This document shows, one piece after another, positions 34,701-44,402 of a stretch of DNA of 64,000 nt. This DNA comes from Peribacillus asahii (lineage in GTDB: Bacteria > Bacillota > Bacilli > Bacillales > DSM-1321), in NCBI RefSeq assembly GCF_004006295.1, contig NZ_CP026095.1:2528001-2592000 (forward strand), written 5' to 3'. Both the position numbers and the translations under genes were made by a program. Every line of letters begins with the position of its first letter. Position 1 is the first letter of the stretch. The notes beneath the pieces were generated by a model. It saw only the letters and a list, made by a program, of their open reading frames with translations, was not told the origin of the DNA and did no database searches.

Positions 34701-36449
34701 ATGGATCAACGTATGTTGCAAAAACGAATTAACGTAGCTTCCGGGAAAGAAGCGGCTGATTGCGTCATTAAAAATGGAAAAATTATCGATGTGTTTAACG
34801 GAAATATCTTTGAAGGAGATATCGCCATTGTGGACGGCTTTTTTGCCGGCATCGGAACATATACGGGTAAAAAAGAAATCGATGCCGAAGGAAAGTATGT
34901 ATCACCATCCTTCATTGATGGACATGTTCATATCGAATCCTCCATGGTTCGTCCTTCAGAATTTGCGAAAGCACTGCTTGTGCACGGTGTAACATGTGTC
35001 ATCGCTGATCCTCATGAGATTGCTAATGTTGCTGGATCAACGGGCATTCAATATATGCTGGACCAATCGGAGCAGCTCTCTTTTGACTTCTACTTTATGC
35101 TCCCCTCTTGCGTTCCTGCTACTTCTTTTGAACATGCTGGCGCGACATTAAACAGCTCAGATTTATTACCATTTTATCAGCATCCCCGCGTACTTGGATT
35201 AGCAGAAGTAATGAATTATCCAGCTGTCGAAAGTTGTGATGCTGATATGTTACAAAAATTAGCAGATGCAAACTCCTTGCATAAAAAAATAGATGGTCAT
35301 GCCGCGGGATTAACAAACCAACAGCTAAACGTGTATGGGAGTGCTCATATTACAACTGATCACGAAAGTACAACAGCCAAAGAGGCTCAGGCACGACTTC
35401 GAAATGGTATGTATTTAATGCTTCGGGAAGGTACCGTTGCCAAAGACTTAATCAATCTTCTTCCCGCTATCAACCAAAACAATATTCACCGCTGCTTATT
35501 TGTCACAGATGACCGTCATCTAGATGATATTCATCATGAAGGAAGCATCGATTATAATGTTCGCCTAGCCATTACACACGGGATTGAACCGATTAATGCA
35601 ATTAAAATGGCCTCTATTCATACAGCACAATGTTTTGGATTAGCGAATCAAGGAGCCATTGCTCCTGGATATAAAGCGGACTTTTTATTACTCAATGATT
35701 TATCTTCCATTAATATTGATTCAGTTTATAAAAGTGGAGAACTAGTTTGTGCACAGGGTGAACTGATTCCTTTTCCGGAAGTACAACCATTGGGCATAGA
35801 AGATTCATTGAAAAATACCGTTCATTTTCATGAGTTACAAGCAACGGACTTTGCTATTTCTTTCGCAAATAACTTAGCTAATATTATCGAAATTATCCCA
35901 AATAGTCTTATTACAAAACATCTAGTCGAAAAAGTGAATGTTGACGATACAGGTGTATTTCAATATTCAAGCGATATCGATCACTTAACTTTAGCTGTGA
36001 TTGAACGACATCATCATACAAAAAATATAGGGCTCGGCATTGTGAAAGGCCTCGGATTAAAGTCAGGGGCCATTGCGACAACGGTTGCTCATGATTCCCA
36101 TAATTTAATCATCGCGGGAACAAACAACGAAGACATGGCGATAGCTGCTCGAACGATTAAAGAAATGCAAGGCGGTTTAGTCGTCATTCAGCATGGTGAA
36201 GTATTGGCCTCATTATCACTACCGATTGCTGGTTTAATGTCGACCTCCCCCTATCAACAAGTAATTACGAAATTAGCAGAAATAGATCAAGCACTAACCA
36301 AATTGAACGCAAGTCAACAATTTAATCCGTTTTTAACACTTGCATTTTTAGCATTGCCTGTCATTCCTGAAATTAAATTAACTGATCAAGGGCTATTCCT
36401 TACTTCTTCTTTTTCTCATATTCCAATTGAAGCCGTATCGTCTACTTAA
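34701..36449 (+). CDS. ade: Adenine deaminase
   Basis: A 582-residue amidohydrolase that converts adenine to hypoxanthine and ammonia. SFIDGHVHIESSM gives the HxH metal site, followed by ADPHEIANV, HAAGLTNQQL, LVTDDRH-type FVTDDRHLDD and a C-terminal Ade-specific domain with GLGIVKGLGLKSGAIATTVAHDSHN. Length matches AdeC of B. subtilis (577). The ribosome site is AAAGGAGTGAT. With guaD upstream it forms a purine-salvage pair. A terminator follows. Confidence 0.95.
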   Translation: MDQRMLQKRINVASGKEAADCVIKNGKIIDVFNGNIFEGDIAIVDGFFAGIGTYTGKKEIDAEGKYVSPSFIDGHVHIESSMVRPSEFAKALLVHGVTCVIADPHEIANVAGSTGIQYMLDQSEQLSFDFYFMLPSCVPATSFEHAGATLNSSDLLPFYQHPRVLGLAEVMNYPAVESCDADMLQKLADANSLHKKIDGHAAGLTNQQLNVYGSAHITTDHESTTAKEAQARLRNGMYLMLREGTVAKDLINLLPAINQNNIHRCLFVTDDRHLDDIHHEGSIDYNVRLAITHGIEPINAIKMASIHTAQCFGLANQGAIAPGYKADFLLLNDLSSINIDSVYKSGELVCAQGELIPFPEVQPLGIEDSLKNTVHFHELQATDFAISFANNLANIIEIIPNSLITKHLVEKVNVDDTGVFQYSSDIDHLTLAVIERHHHTKNIGLGIVKGLGLKSGAIATTVAHDSHNLIIAGTNNEDMAIAARTIKEMQGGLVVIQHGEVLASLSLPIAGLMSTSPYQQVITKLAEIDQALTKLNASQQFNPFLTLAFLALPVIPEIKLTDQGLFLTSSFSHIPIEAVSST

Positions 36450-36463
36450 CAGAATCAGCTTAT

Positions 36464-36493
36464 GGTGTTCCTCTCTTTTGAGGGCACCTTTTT
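36464..36493 (+). terminator. Intrinsic terminator of ade
   Basis: GGTG-tt-CCTC pairs with GAGG-g-CACC (36464-36473 and 36480-36488), followed by TTTTT. Confidence 0.75.
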
Positions 36494-36529
36494 GACGCTA
36501 TAATACGAGATACAAAGGAGGGAAATACC

Positions 36530-37586
36530 TTGACATTCATTGGCTATCTCGGCACATACACAAGAGGAATAAGCAAGGGAATCTATTCATTTACACTTGA
36601 CCCAAAAACAAGCACAATTAGTCAACCTCGCTTAGCTGCGACATTAACGGATCCAACTTATTTAGCTATTAGTGATAACAACCAATTTTTATATGCCAAC
36701 TATAAAGTAGAGGGAAAAGGCGCTATTGCAAGCTTTTCCATTCATCACAATACCGGTGAACTGACTTTATTACATACATCTGAATCTAAAAATGGATCGT
36801 ATTGCCATATTAGTGTAACCAAGAACAACAACATGCTTGTTGCAGCAAGCTATGGAGACGGACTTATTGAATCCTATCATATTGAGGAAAATGCCGCTCT
36901 TAGCCATGTTATATCCACTATTCAACATAGAGGTTCGGGTCCAAACAAAGAGCGACAAGAAAAAGCGCATACTCATTATGCTGGATTCTCCCCTGATGAG
37001 CAGTATATCATTGCTGTCGATTTAGGAATCGATTCCATCCTTACATATCGCGTCAAACAAGATCAACTTCATGAAGTAAATCGGTTAGCAACAGCTCCTG
37101 GCAGCGGCCCAAGACATCTTGTTTTTCATCCAAATCAACAATACGTCTACGTCATGGCCGAGCTTCGTCCGGAAGTCATCGTTCTCCAATTCGAAAAAAA
37201 ACACCGGATGTTTTAAGATGATTCAAAGCATTCGCTCTGTTCCAAGTGATTTCTACGCCAACAATCAAGGAAGTGCGATTTCTATATCGTCTGACGGTCG
37301 TTTTGTTTACGCAGCTAATCGCGGTCACAATAGCATTGCAGTGTTTGCTGTTGATAGCGAAACCGGACACCTTACCTTACTACAGCTTATCGGAACAGAA
37401 GGACATTGGCCGCGAGATTTCTCACTTGATCCGTCTGAAGCATTTCTTGTTGCTGCAAATGAGGAATCAGGGAACCTTACTTTATTTGCACGCGACCAGC
37501 AAACAGGACGATTAACGCTGCTTCAAGGGAGCGTATCCGTTCCTTATCCGGTATGTGTGAAGTTCCTTTCTTATACCCAACGTTAG
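36530..37586 (+). pseudogene. YkgB-type 6-phosphogluconolactonase/lactonase, frameshifted
   Basis: This is a seven-bladed beta-propeller lactonase family gene of about 350 codons broken into two frames. The first part (36530-37216, TTG start 8 bases after GGAGG) reads GYLGTYTRGISKGIYSF, FHPNQQYVYVMAEL and stops at HRMF. The second part resumes in the +1 frame at NTGCFKMIQSIRSVPSDF and runs through AANRGHNSIAVFAVD to 37586. The switch falls in a run of eight A after 37193 (GAAAAAAAACACC); seven A would restore one frame. Repeat motifs DPTYLAISDNNQFLYA and SPDEQYIIAVDLG are typical of YkgB. Either a read error, a mutation, or slippage rescue. Confidence 0.85.
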
Positions 37587-37692
37587 ATATTGAAAGGTTG
37601 TTTAGGCGAAAAAATAAAAGTTTATCACGCCTACTGCCTTAATAATGCAAAACTTGTACCCCATACTATAGGGCTGCCCATGGTAGACGCAC

Positions 37693-37723
37693 GAAAAAGA
37701 GGATGAGCTTCATACTCATCCTC
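37693..37723 (-). terminator. Intrinsic terminator of the Nudix gene
   Basis: GAGGATGAG/CTCATCCTC (37699-37707 and 37715-37723), followed by TTTTTC on the minus strand; the stem overlaps the stop codon of the gene. Confidence 0.8.
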
Positions 37724-38345
37724 ACTTCAATCGACAAAACGCCTCTAAAAAATGCGTTAAAATCCTCGCGGTCAGTCCCCAAATGACGCGATTTTCATAT
37801 CGATAAAAATATTCATCCATTTTTCGCGGCTGCCAGTCATAGTTTTTACCTCCGATGATTAAATCAAGAGGAAACTGCTCATCAAGCTCTATCTTATAGT
37901 TCACTTGAAAAATCCTAGGTGGATGTTCAATAAAAAACGCTAATGGAACCGTAAAAATAGAAGCTACTTCAGCTTGGTTTACTTGAATATCATCGAGATT
38001 ATGTATATAACCAGCAAATGGAGTTATCTTTGTTCCAAATGGTGTCACAATATAATCTAACGGATAAAGGTCGCCAATATCACGCCTGTTTAATCCAAGT
38101 TCCTCCATCGTCTCACGAATTGCTGTCTGTTTTTCATCACGGTCATCATGATCCACTCTTCCACCCGGAAAACAAATGTCTCCCGGCTGACGCTTCAATG
38201 TATGAGCTCGCTCTTCAAAAAGAATATGAAGTCCATCTTCTTTCTCAACGAGCGGCAATAGAACCGCGAATTTAGAAAATGTTTCACTTCCTAATATAGA
38301 AGGTTTATGTTCTGCTAATCTTTTGTTCAATTCTCCCGCATCCAT
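37722..38345 (-). CDS. CoA pyrophosphatase-type Nudix hydrolase
   Basis: A 207-residue Nudix enzyme. The box GGRVDHDDRDEKQTAIRE...EELG fits GX5EX7REUXEEXGU (about 72-95), with PGDICFPGG just before it, the signature of the CoA/NADH-type subgroup (YeaB/NudL). The family hydrolyses CoA and its derivatives to phosphopantetheine and 3',5'-ADP. An LPLVEKEDGLHILFEER beginning and VTPFGTKITPFAGYI suit it too. The start follows GAGGTGAGATG. Monocistronic. Confidence 0.9.
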   Translation of the reverse strand: MDAGELNKRLAEHKPSILGSETFSKFAVLLPLVEKEDGLHILFEERAHTLKRQPGDICFPGGRVDHDDRDEKQTAIRETMEELGLNRRDIGDLYPLDYIVTPFGTKITPFAGYIHNLDDIQVNQAEVASIFTVPLAFFIEHPPRIFQVNYKIELDEQFPLDLIIGGKNYDWQPRKMDEYFYRYENRVIWGLTARILTHFLEAFCRLK

Positions 38346-38414
38346 TCATCTCACCTCATTTATTACTATACCTCTATTGTATACTGCTTGTAGTGCCGAG
38401 TCTAAATTTTATGC

Positions 38415-38449
38415 AATCAAAAAACCGCAGCTTTATATAGCTACGGTTT
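38415..38449 (-). terminator. Intrinsic terminator of the surface-sugar operon
   Basis: AAACCGTAGCT pairs with AGCTGCGGTTT (one wobble) on the minus strand, arms 38422-38432 and 38439-38449, followed by a T run. Confidence 0.75.
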
Positions 38450-38467
38450 ACTCAACATTCGATTTCA

Positions 38468-39769
38468 TTACAACGCTTTTAATAATTTTTTCACAAGCTC
38501 CGATGTTTTACATTCATGAACATTGCCTAAATTAACAACTTGAATTTGTTCAAATCGTTCTGGATCAATACAATTACGCGTATCAAAAATCATTTTCCCG
38601 TTCATTTGTTGAGATAAAATATCCAGATCCATCTCTTTAAATTCTTGATGGTCAGTTAGGAGTAAGATAAGATCAGCCTTTTGCACCGCCTCTTCCGCTG
38701 ATACTACCGGCATTTTACTCACTGGAACATGAGGATCATGGAAGGTCAGCTCGATATTTTTTTGTTTCATTAATAAGTTAATAACTTCAATAGCTGGGCT
38801 TTCTCGTAAATCATCGACATTTCCTTTATACGAAAGACCAAAGATGGCAACCTTCGGAAACTGCCGATGTCTGAGCAACATATTAACACAATCGACAATA
38901 TACTGCGGCATGCTCCTGTTTGTTTCACGAGCTAATCCAATCATTTTGGCTGCCTTAGGGGCCTCAGCGACAATAAAATGTGGATCAACCGCTAAGCAAT
39001 GCCCTCCTACTCCAGGCCCTGGCTGATGAATATTCACACGAGGATGTTTATTGGCCATTCTAATCACATCAAGTGCATTGATATTTAACTCAAAACAAAT
39101 TTTAGCTAATTCATTCGCAAGAGCAATATTTACATCACGAAACGTATTTTCCATCAGCTTGGCCATTTCAGCAGTACTTGCATTCGTCCGAATAATTTCT
39201 CCTTTAACAAAGGTTTCATATACAGCAGCACCTGCATTCGTACAAGCTTCTGTAATGCCGCCGACCACTCGATTGTTATACACCAATTCATGGAAAATTT
39301 GTCCAGGTAATACACGTTCAGGACAGTGAACGACATACACATCCTCACCAATCGTATAACCTGCTTTTTCTAATAAAGGAGCAATCTGATCTTCCATGCT
39401 TCTTGGAGCAATTGTCGATTCAATAATGATTGTATTTCCTTTTTGAATAAACGGGAGAATCTGTTTCATCGCTTGTAACACATGGGTTAAATCACATGAT
39501 CTATGTACATCCTTTTTATTTGGCGTTGGCACAGCAATTAAGAATACATCGGCTGCTTCCGGCATTACTGAAGCACGAAACTTTCCGCTTTTAACAACTT
39601 CTGTTAAAAACTCCTGCAATCCAGGTTCCTCAATATGGATTTTACCATCATTTAATTGATTAATAATTTCTGGTACAAGATCCACACCTACCACTTCTAC
39701 TCCATGTTTAGCAAACATAATTGAAGTTGGTAATCCAATATATCCTAATCCCATTGTACATAATTTCAT
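38468..39769 (-). CDS. wecC: UDP-N-acetyl-D-mannosaminuronate-type nucleotide-sugar dehydrogenase
   Basis: A 433-residue UDP-sugar dehydrogenase. MKLCTMGLGYIGLPTS is the NAD-binding Rossmann start; the catalytic cysteine lies in GPGVGGHCLAVDP (about residue 255), with EMAKLMENTFRDVNIALANE as the conserved central helix. These motifs fit the WecC branch, which oxidises UDP-ManNAc to UDP-ManNAcA, rather than UDP-glucose dehydrogenase. It is the last gene of a three-gene operon with two glycosyltransferases, suggesting a wall or capsule polysaccharide. The epimerase WecB is not in this window. Confidence 0.87.
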   Translation of the reverse strand: MKLCTMGLGYIGLPTSIMFAKHGVEVVGVDLVPEIINQLNDGKIHIEEPGLQEFLTEVVKSGKFRASVMPEAADVFLIAVPTPNKKDVHRSCDLTHVLQAMKQILPFIQKGNTIIIESTIAPRSMEDQIAPLLEKAGYTIGEDVYVVHCPERVLPGQIFHELVYNNRVVGGITEACTNAGAAVYETFVKGEIIRTNASTAEMAKLMENTFRDVNIALANELAKICFELNINALDVIRMANKHPRVNIHQPGPGVGGHCLAVDPHFIVAEAPKAAKMIGLARETNRSMPQYIVDCVNMLLRHRQFPKVAIFGLSYKGNVDDLRESPAIEVINLLMKQKNIELTFHDPHVPVSKMPVVSAEEAVQKADLILLLTDHQEFKEMDLDILSQQMNGKMIFDTRNCIDPERFEQIQVVNLGNVHECKTSELVKKLLKAL

Positions 39770-39810
39770 CTATTCCCCACTCCTCATGATTTATATATGA
39801 ATCTACTACT

Positions 39811-41127
39811 TTAGGCTGATTCGTAAATCTCAATGAAGGCTTCTTTTTCTTTTTTCCAATTATATTTTTCACGAGCATGTAAACAATTTACACTCATTCG
39901 CTCGCGAACTTCGGGATGATTCAATAAATAATTGACACCTTCAGCAATGGATGCCGGCTCATGTGAATCAACACAAACACCAATTTTCTCCTCTTCTACA
40001 ACTTTCTGAATTTCCGGAAAACTACAAGCGATAACAGGCACTCCGCTCATCATATATTCAAACAGCTTATTAGAAGAGGCTGAATAATGATTGAAACAAA
40101 CATTGTTTAATACTTGAAATCCTAGGTAAGCATGCTTCGTATAATGAAGAAGTTCATCCACCGGTACTTTCGGAATAAACTTAATACGATGTTCAAGATT
40201 TCGTTCCGCAACCATATTGACTAACTCTGGCTTTAGCCGACCATCGCCAATGAACACAACCGTACCTCTTTCCATCATCGGAACCGCTTCAACAATCTTC
40301 TCTAACCCTCGTCCCGTTTGGATGCCCCCTTGATACAAGAGAATCGGTTCATCTTGTTCAATTTGCAATAATTCTGCCAAATTAATAGCTGAGCTTTTCT
40401 CAGGGTTAGTTGGAATCGGGTAATTATGAACAACATTCGGATAATGTCCATAACGATCATCATGATATTTAGCACGCGTATGATTTTCGGTAATGATTTC
40501 ATCAACGAACCATAGCAAAACTCGTTCCATGATGCCGTAAATAGGACTGTTATATCCCGTTCGACTCGTTTGGACTTCATGAGAATCATAAATGAGCTTT
40601 TTACGGCGAAACCACTTAGCTGAGAGTACACCTTGCATAAGCGTGTTTAAATCATTCGAGTGATAGAAATCATATTTCTTTTTTCGACCATACCGCACCA
40701 TTTGGCTAAAAATATAACCTCGAACCATTAATGTTGGAATTTTTGTTTTCGTTAGTGCAAAGATCAAGATTCCTGCTAAAGCAAGCAAACTAAAATAGAT
40801 GGTTACTCCAAACCAATTTGTAATCACTTCAAGATTCAATAAAATATTGAAAGTAATTAAAAACAGAAGCAGCATTTCAATTTTTTTTTTCTTAACTTTT
40901 TTAATGAAACGAATGACACGAAGAAGTGAATTCATTCGATTATTAACTCGGATAATCCGAAAACCGTTTGGATGCTGCTCCTCTTTTGCTAACTGTTCAT
41001 CTTTCCAATTATGAATCGCAATTAAATCTACGTCATAGCCAACTTCCGTTAATGCCGAGCATTCTCTAAGCACCCTGGCATCATTTGTGAAGTGGTTCCA
41101 AACAAACATGCATACTTTTTTAGACAT
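39811..41127 (-). CDS. Glycosyltransferase, GT4-like, membrane-anchored
   Basis: A 438-residue retaining GT-B transferase. The N-terminal acceptor domain begins VCMFVWNHFTNDARVLRE; a pair of hydrophobic helices (about 90-140, LLLFLITFNILLNLEV and LALAGILIFAL) anchors it at the membrane. The C-terminal donor domain has LYQGGIQTGRGLEKIVEA and a late E-x7-E-type loop (SNKLFEYMMSGVPVIA). I chose the start at 41127, which follows TTGGAGG. It ends 42 bp before wecC and starts 22 bp after the next GT, so the three form an operon. Confidence 0.88.
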   Translation of the reverse strand: MSKKVCMFVWNHFTNDARVLRECSALTEVGYDVDLIAIHNWKDEQLAKEEQHPNGFRIIRVNNRMNSLLRVIRFIKKVKKKKIEMLLLFLITFNILLNLEVITNWFGVTIYFSLLALAGILIFALTKTKIPTLMVRGYIFSQMVRYGRKKKYDFYHSNDLNTLMQGVLSAKWFRRKKLIYDSHEVQTSRTGYNSPIYGIMERVLLWFVDEIITENHTRAKYHDDRYGHYPNVVHNYPIPTNPEKSSAINLAELLQIEQDEPILLYQGGIQTGRGLEKIVEAVPMMERGTVVFIGDGRLKPELVNMVAERNLEHRIKFIPKVPVDELLHYTKHAYLGFQVLNNVCFNHYSASSNKLFEYMMSGVPVIACSFPEIQKVVEEEKIGVCVDSHEPASIAEGVNYLLNHPEVRERMSVNCLHAREKYNWKKEKEAFIEIYESA

Positions 41128-41148
41128 CTTAGCCTCCAAGAATATGAT

Positions 41149-42351
41149 TTACTGAGCTTCTAATATGTGGCGCAATCCTTCGATATTATGATTCCAGTAA
41201 AAATGTTGTTTAGCATATTGATAGCCATTGTTTCCAAAAAGGTTCATTAACCCTCGATTTTGAGCAAGCATCACGATATGATCTGCAATTTGCTCAACAC
41301 TTCTATTTTCAGCTATAAGCCCGCATCGCGCTCCTCGAATCAAGTTTGCTGCAAAGCCTGAAACATCGGCGACAATCGGCTTGCCAACACACATATAATC
41401 AATAATTTTCCCCGGTAATACTTTATCAAAAACCGATTTTTCTACTAAACTAACATAGGCAATATGAGCAGCCGCTAATTCCTGAAGAGTCGCTTTTCTG
41501 CTTTTCGCTTGAGTGAAAGTAATATTGTTCAATCCTCTTGCTTTTATTTCGGTTTCCACTTCATTTTTTCGAAAACCATATCCGATAATGACAAACTCAA
41601 TGTTTGAATATTCCTTTAAACGTTCCGCAACGCTAAGCAGTTTCAAAATATCTTGCGCTAAACCAATATTCCCGGTATACATCACCTTTATTTTTTCTTC
41701 CGATAATGGCGGAGGACGGAGAGCAAGATTCAATTCTTCACTTGTTAAAGAGTTTGGAATAAAACGAATTCGCTGTGCCTCTACTCCTTTTGACTGAATA
41801 TACTCTTTGAAAATAGGACTATTAATAATAATTTGATCAGATGCTTTGTATAATTTTTTTTCGAACCAATAAGCTCCTTTTAACACGGCTTTATTAGTAA
41901 ATGCACCCACCCCCAATAAACTCTCCGGCCATAAATCTCGAACATCGGTAATAAGTTTCGCCTTCATTTTCCGTTTCGCAATCATGCCTGCCACACTCGG
42001 AAAAATAGGCGGTGTGGAGATAAATACATAATCGTATTTTTTCTTTAGCTTAAAGATTGTCAAAATAAATAAAAACATCGATTCTAGGTAATGAAATAGC
42101 CGAAACCAAATACTACTTGTGTACTTTTTTATTTTTGCTGGGTGAATTCTAATTACATCCTGTTCAATATCCTCTTCATCCCAAAACTGTTCATCTTGAT
42201 ACAAATTCTGATTAGGGTAACTCGGATTCATCGTTAATACGGTCACTTCATATCCGCTTCTCTTTAAATGCAGATATATATTTTTTAAGCGATTTGCGCC
42301 GCTCCCAATTTCAGGATAAAAGTTTTGGACAATCATTAGGATGCTTTTCAT
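41149..42351 (-). CDS. Glycosyltransferase family 4 (WbuB-like)
   Basis: A 400-residue GT4 enzyme. MIVQNFYPEIGSGANRLKNI opens the acceptor domain; TDVRDLWPESLLGVGAF is the hallmark of WbuB-like transferases, which add a deoxyamino sugar in O-antigen or capsule synthesis. The donor domain holds VMYTGNIGLAQD, FVIIGYGFRKNE and GKIIDYMCVGKPIVA. It is the first gene of the operon with the second GT and wecC. Ribosome site AGGTGATAGG. It probably transfers a sugar to a lipid-linked wall or capsule precursor. Confidence 0.88.
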   Translation of the reverse strand: MKSILMIVQNFYPEIGSGANRLKNIYLHLKRSGYEVTVLTMNPSYPNQNLYQDEQFWDEEDIEQDVIRIHPAKIKKYTSSIWFRLFHYLESMFLFILTIFKLKKKYDYVFISTPPIFPSVAGMIAKRKMKAKLITDVRDLWPESLLGVGAFTNKAVLKGAYWFEKKLYKASDQIIINSPIFKEYIQSKGVEAQRIRFIPNSLTSEELNLALRPPPLSEEKIKVMYTGNIGLAQDILKLLSVAERLKEYSNIEFVIIGYGFRKNEVETEIKARGLNNITFTQAKSRKATLQELAAAHIAYVSLVEKSVFDKVLPGKIIDYMCVGKPIVADVSGFAANLIRGARCGLIAENRSVEQIADHIVMLAQNRGLMNLFGNNGYQYAKQHFYWNHNIEGLRHILEAQ

Positions 42352-42560
42352 ATAAAACCTATCACCTCTATCCCTCCAGTATTTGTAATCTAACTTCAGT
42401 ATAATGAGCGAATATGTAGCACGTATTAATGGAGAATAAAGAAATGTTTAACAATATGAAGGTTTTATTGAAGATTTGTGAAGGTGGAATAAAATTGAAA
42501 TATTTGAATCAAATACAATAACTTTCTCACCATACAGCTTAATTTTTTTACAAAATCATA

Positions 42561-42593
42561 AAAAAACGCCTGGAAGAGTATCCTCCAAACGCT
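42561..42593 (-). terminator. Intrinsic terminator of the thioredoxin-like gene
   Basis: AGCGTTTGGA pairs with TCCAGGCGTT through wobbles on the minus strand (42584-42593 and 42566-42575), then a T run. Located 12 bp after the stop. Confidence 0.65.
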
Positions 42594-42604
42594 TTCCCCT
42601 ACAA

Positions 42605-43156
42605 TTATGCTAATTTTTCCTTTACACTATCAATGACTGCACGCCACATGTTCGGATCAGTTGTAATGGTTTGTTTAAATTCACGATACATATTTTTCTG
42701 CTTTTCTTCAAAATCAGGTGAATCACTCGCTGGCAAATCATTTCTTAACGATGTAACGAGCTGCTGAATCTCATCTGCTCTCGGTCCCCAAACGCGAACT
42801 TCCTTTCCTTCTTGATCAATAAAAACAAAAATCGGAATTGAACGTGACGTTCCATTCGTCAAATATTGATTCATTAATTCCAAGTTTTCATCTCGAATAA
42901 GGAAGCGCAATTCAATATCACTTACTTCAGCCATTCTTTGAATAATCGGCACGTTCAATGCTGCATCTCCACACCAATCCGCGGTTAGTACAATCCCTCT
43001 CCAGTTGCGCTCACGAAGGTCCGTTAAGAAACGTTGATCTTCGTCATTTAATTGTACCTGCTCATAAACTGCCGTTACTTCAACTTGATTCACTTGCATA
43101 CTTGTACGATATTGTTCAAATGTTTGGCCTTTTTCAAACCATTTATTTAATGTCAT
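42605..43156 (-). CDS. Thioredoxin-family protein with one active-site cysteine
   Basis: A 183-residue cytosolic protein of the thioredoxin fold (Thioredoxin_9 type). The usual WCGPC is WCGD at residues 61-64, so only the first cysteine remains. The strand GIVLTADWCGDAALNVP and the cis-proline loop TSRSIPIFVFID (about 118) are typical. These proteins are thought to act as thiol-dependent bacillithiol partners or disulfide sensors, not classical reductases. It is alone; ribosome site AAGGGAGTG. Confidence 0.82.
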   Translation of the reverse strand: MTLNKWFEKGQTFEQYRTSMQVNQVEVTAVYEQVQLNDEDQRFLTDLRERNWRGIVLTADWCGDAALNVPIIQRMAEVSDIELRFLIRDENLELMNQYLTNGTSRSIPIFVFIDQEGKEVRVWGPRADEIQQLVTSLRNDLPASDSPDFEEKQKNMYREFKQTITTDPNMWRAVIDSVKEKLA

Positions 43157-43236
43157 ATGCCCACTCCCTTTTCTTTATATACGAACACCCTAATCGTAAC
43201 AGGTTCTTGCATTCATTTGCTAACGAAACAATTCGG

Positions 43237-44190
43237 CTACTCTTGCCACTGAGGGAACTTATCATCTTCATCAAACTCGATAATAACATGGGTTACGCCT
43301 CTTTCATTCAAAATAGCGGACCTTAAACGATCTTTAATATCATCCGCTTTCGCAAGCGTAATGGAAGCATCGAGTTCTATCTCCAATTCAACGTGAAAGT
43401 CTTCCCCTTCTTTAATGACCAGCAGTTCTTGAATATCACGCACATCTGGATCATCCATCACCATCTGCCCAATTTTCAGCTGCATATCATGATCTGCCTC
43501 ACCTAGAGCCCCAGCTGCATTATCCAGAAATACTCGTCCAACTACAAAGAACATCATAAGACCAATAATGGCAGAAGCAAACCCCTCCGCTGTATCAAAT
43601 GGTGTAAACCTGGCTAACAAAATCGCAATAATGGCTAATAAACCACCTGATGTGGCTACCGCATCTTCCATAAACACAAGCTTGGTCGCTGGTTTTGCAC
43701 GCTTCAGTGCTCCAAAGCTTTTGTATAAAACCGACAAGCCCTTTGCTTCCGTTCCTGTTTCATGCAGCACTTCTTTCATTGCCTTATACAGTACATACAT
43801 TTCTAAAATAACAGCAATCGATAATACTGATAAATTGATTAAAATACCTTCTGATTCAACTGGATGCAAAATATGATGAATCCCTTCTTTAACCGTTTCA
43901 TACGACATAATCCCAACAATTAATACCGCACCTAATAAAACAAGATTGACTAGTCGCCCAAATCCATTAGGAAATCGATCTGTTGGCGACTTCTTACTTA
44001 ACGCAGATCCAATAAATACAAACAATTGATTGGCCGCATCGCCTAAACTATGTAAGGTTTCAGCAAACATCGCCACATTGCCCGTAATAGAAAAAGCTAC
44101 CCCTTTTAAAATCGCAATAATCGTGTTCACACAAGCTGCAATAAAAGCGGATTTATTCCCCTTTTTCAACAACTGAAATAATTCTCTCAT
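43237..44190 (-). CDS. Cation diffusion facilitator (CDF) family metal transporter
   Basis: A 317-residue protein with six helices and a C-terminal cytosolic domain. ETLHSLGDAANQ carries the HxxxD zinc pair of helix 2, and FMEDAVATSGG that of helix 5. SKKSPTDRFPNGFGR fits the Zn/Fe/Mn group. The cytosolic tail begins DVRDIQELLVIKEGEDFHVELEIELD. CDFs export Zn, Mn or Fe in exchange for protons. The gene is alone, starting after GAAGGGACT. Metal specificity is unknown. Confidence 0.9.
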   Translation of the reverse strand: MRELFQLLKKGNKSAFIAACVNTIIAILKGVAFSITGNVAMFAETLHSLGDAANQLFVFIGSALSKKSPTDRFPNGFGRLVNLVLLGAVLIVGIMSYETVKEGIHHILHPVESEGILINLSVLSIAVILEMYVLYKAMKEVLHETGTEAKGLSVLYKSFGALKRAKPATKLVFMEDAVATSGGLLAIIAILLARFTPFDTAEGFASAIIGLMMFFVVGRVFLDNAAGALGEADHDMQLKIGQMVMDDPDVRDIQELLVIKEGEDFHVELEIELDASITLAKADDIKDRLRSAILNERGVTHVIIEFDEDDKFPQWQE

Positions 44191-44402
44191 CCGTGGTAGT
44201 CCCTTCTTGTTTGGTTTATCGAAAGTTATTATCTCCAGAACAAAGGAAAAGAGTACCTTTTTTTACGCTAATTTATTTTTTATTCTTGCATGGTTTTAGA
44301 ATTTGTTTTGCCAATTATTCCATTCCTTAACCATGGAAGCGGTCAGTTTACCGTTTGAATCTCGTGCAAATTATTAATTTTAGCCAAGTTCATGTTAAGA
44401 CG

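Noticed and set aside
43237-43326. Plus-strand ORF end across the CDF gene
   Set aside because: Antisense shadow of a conserved coding region.
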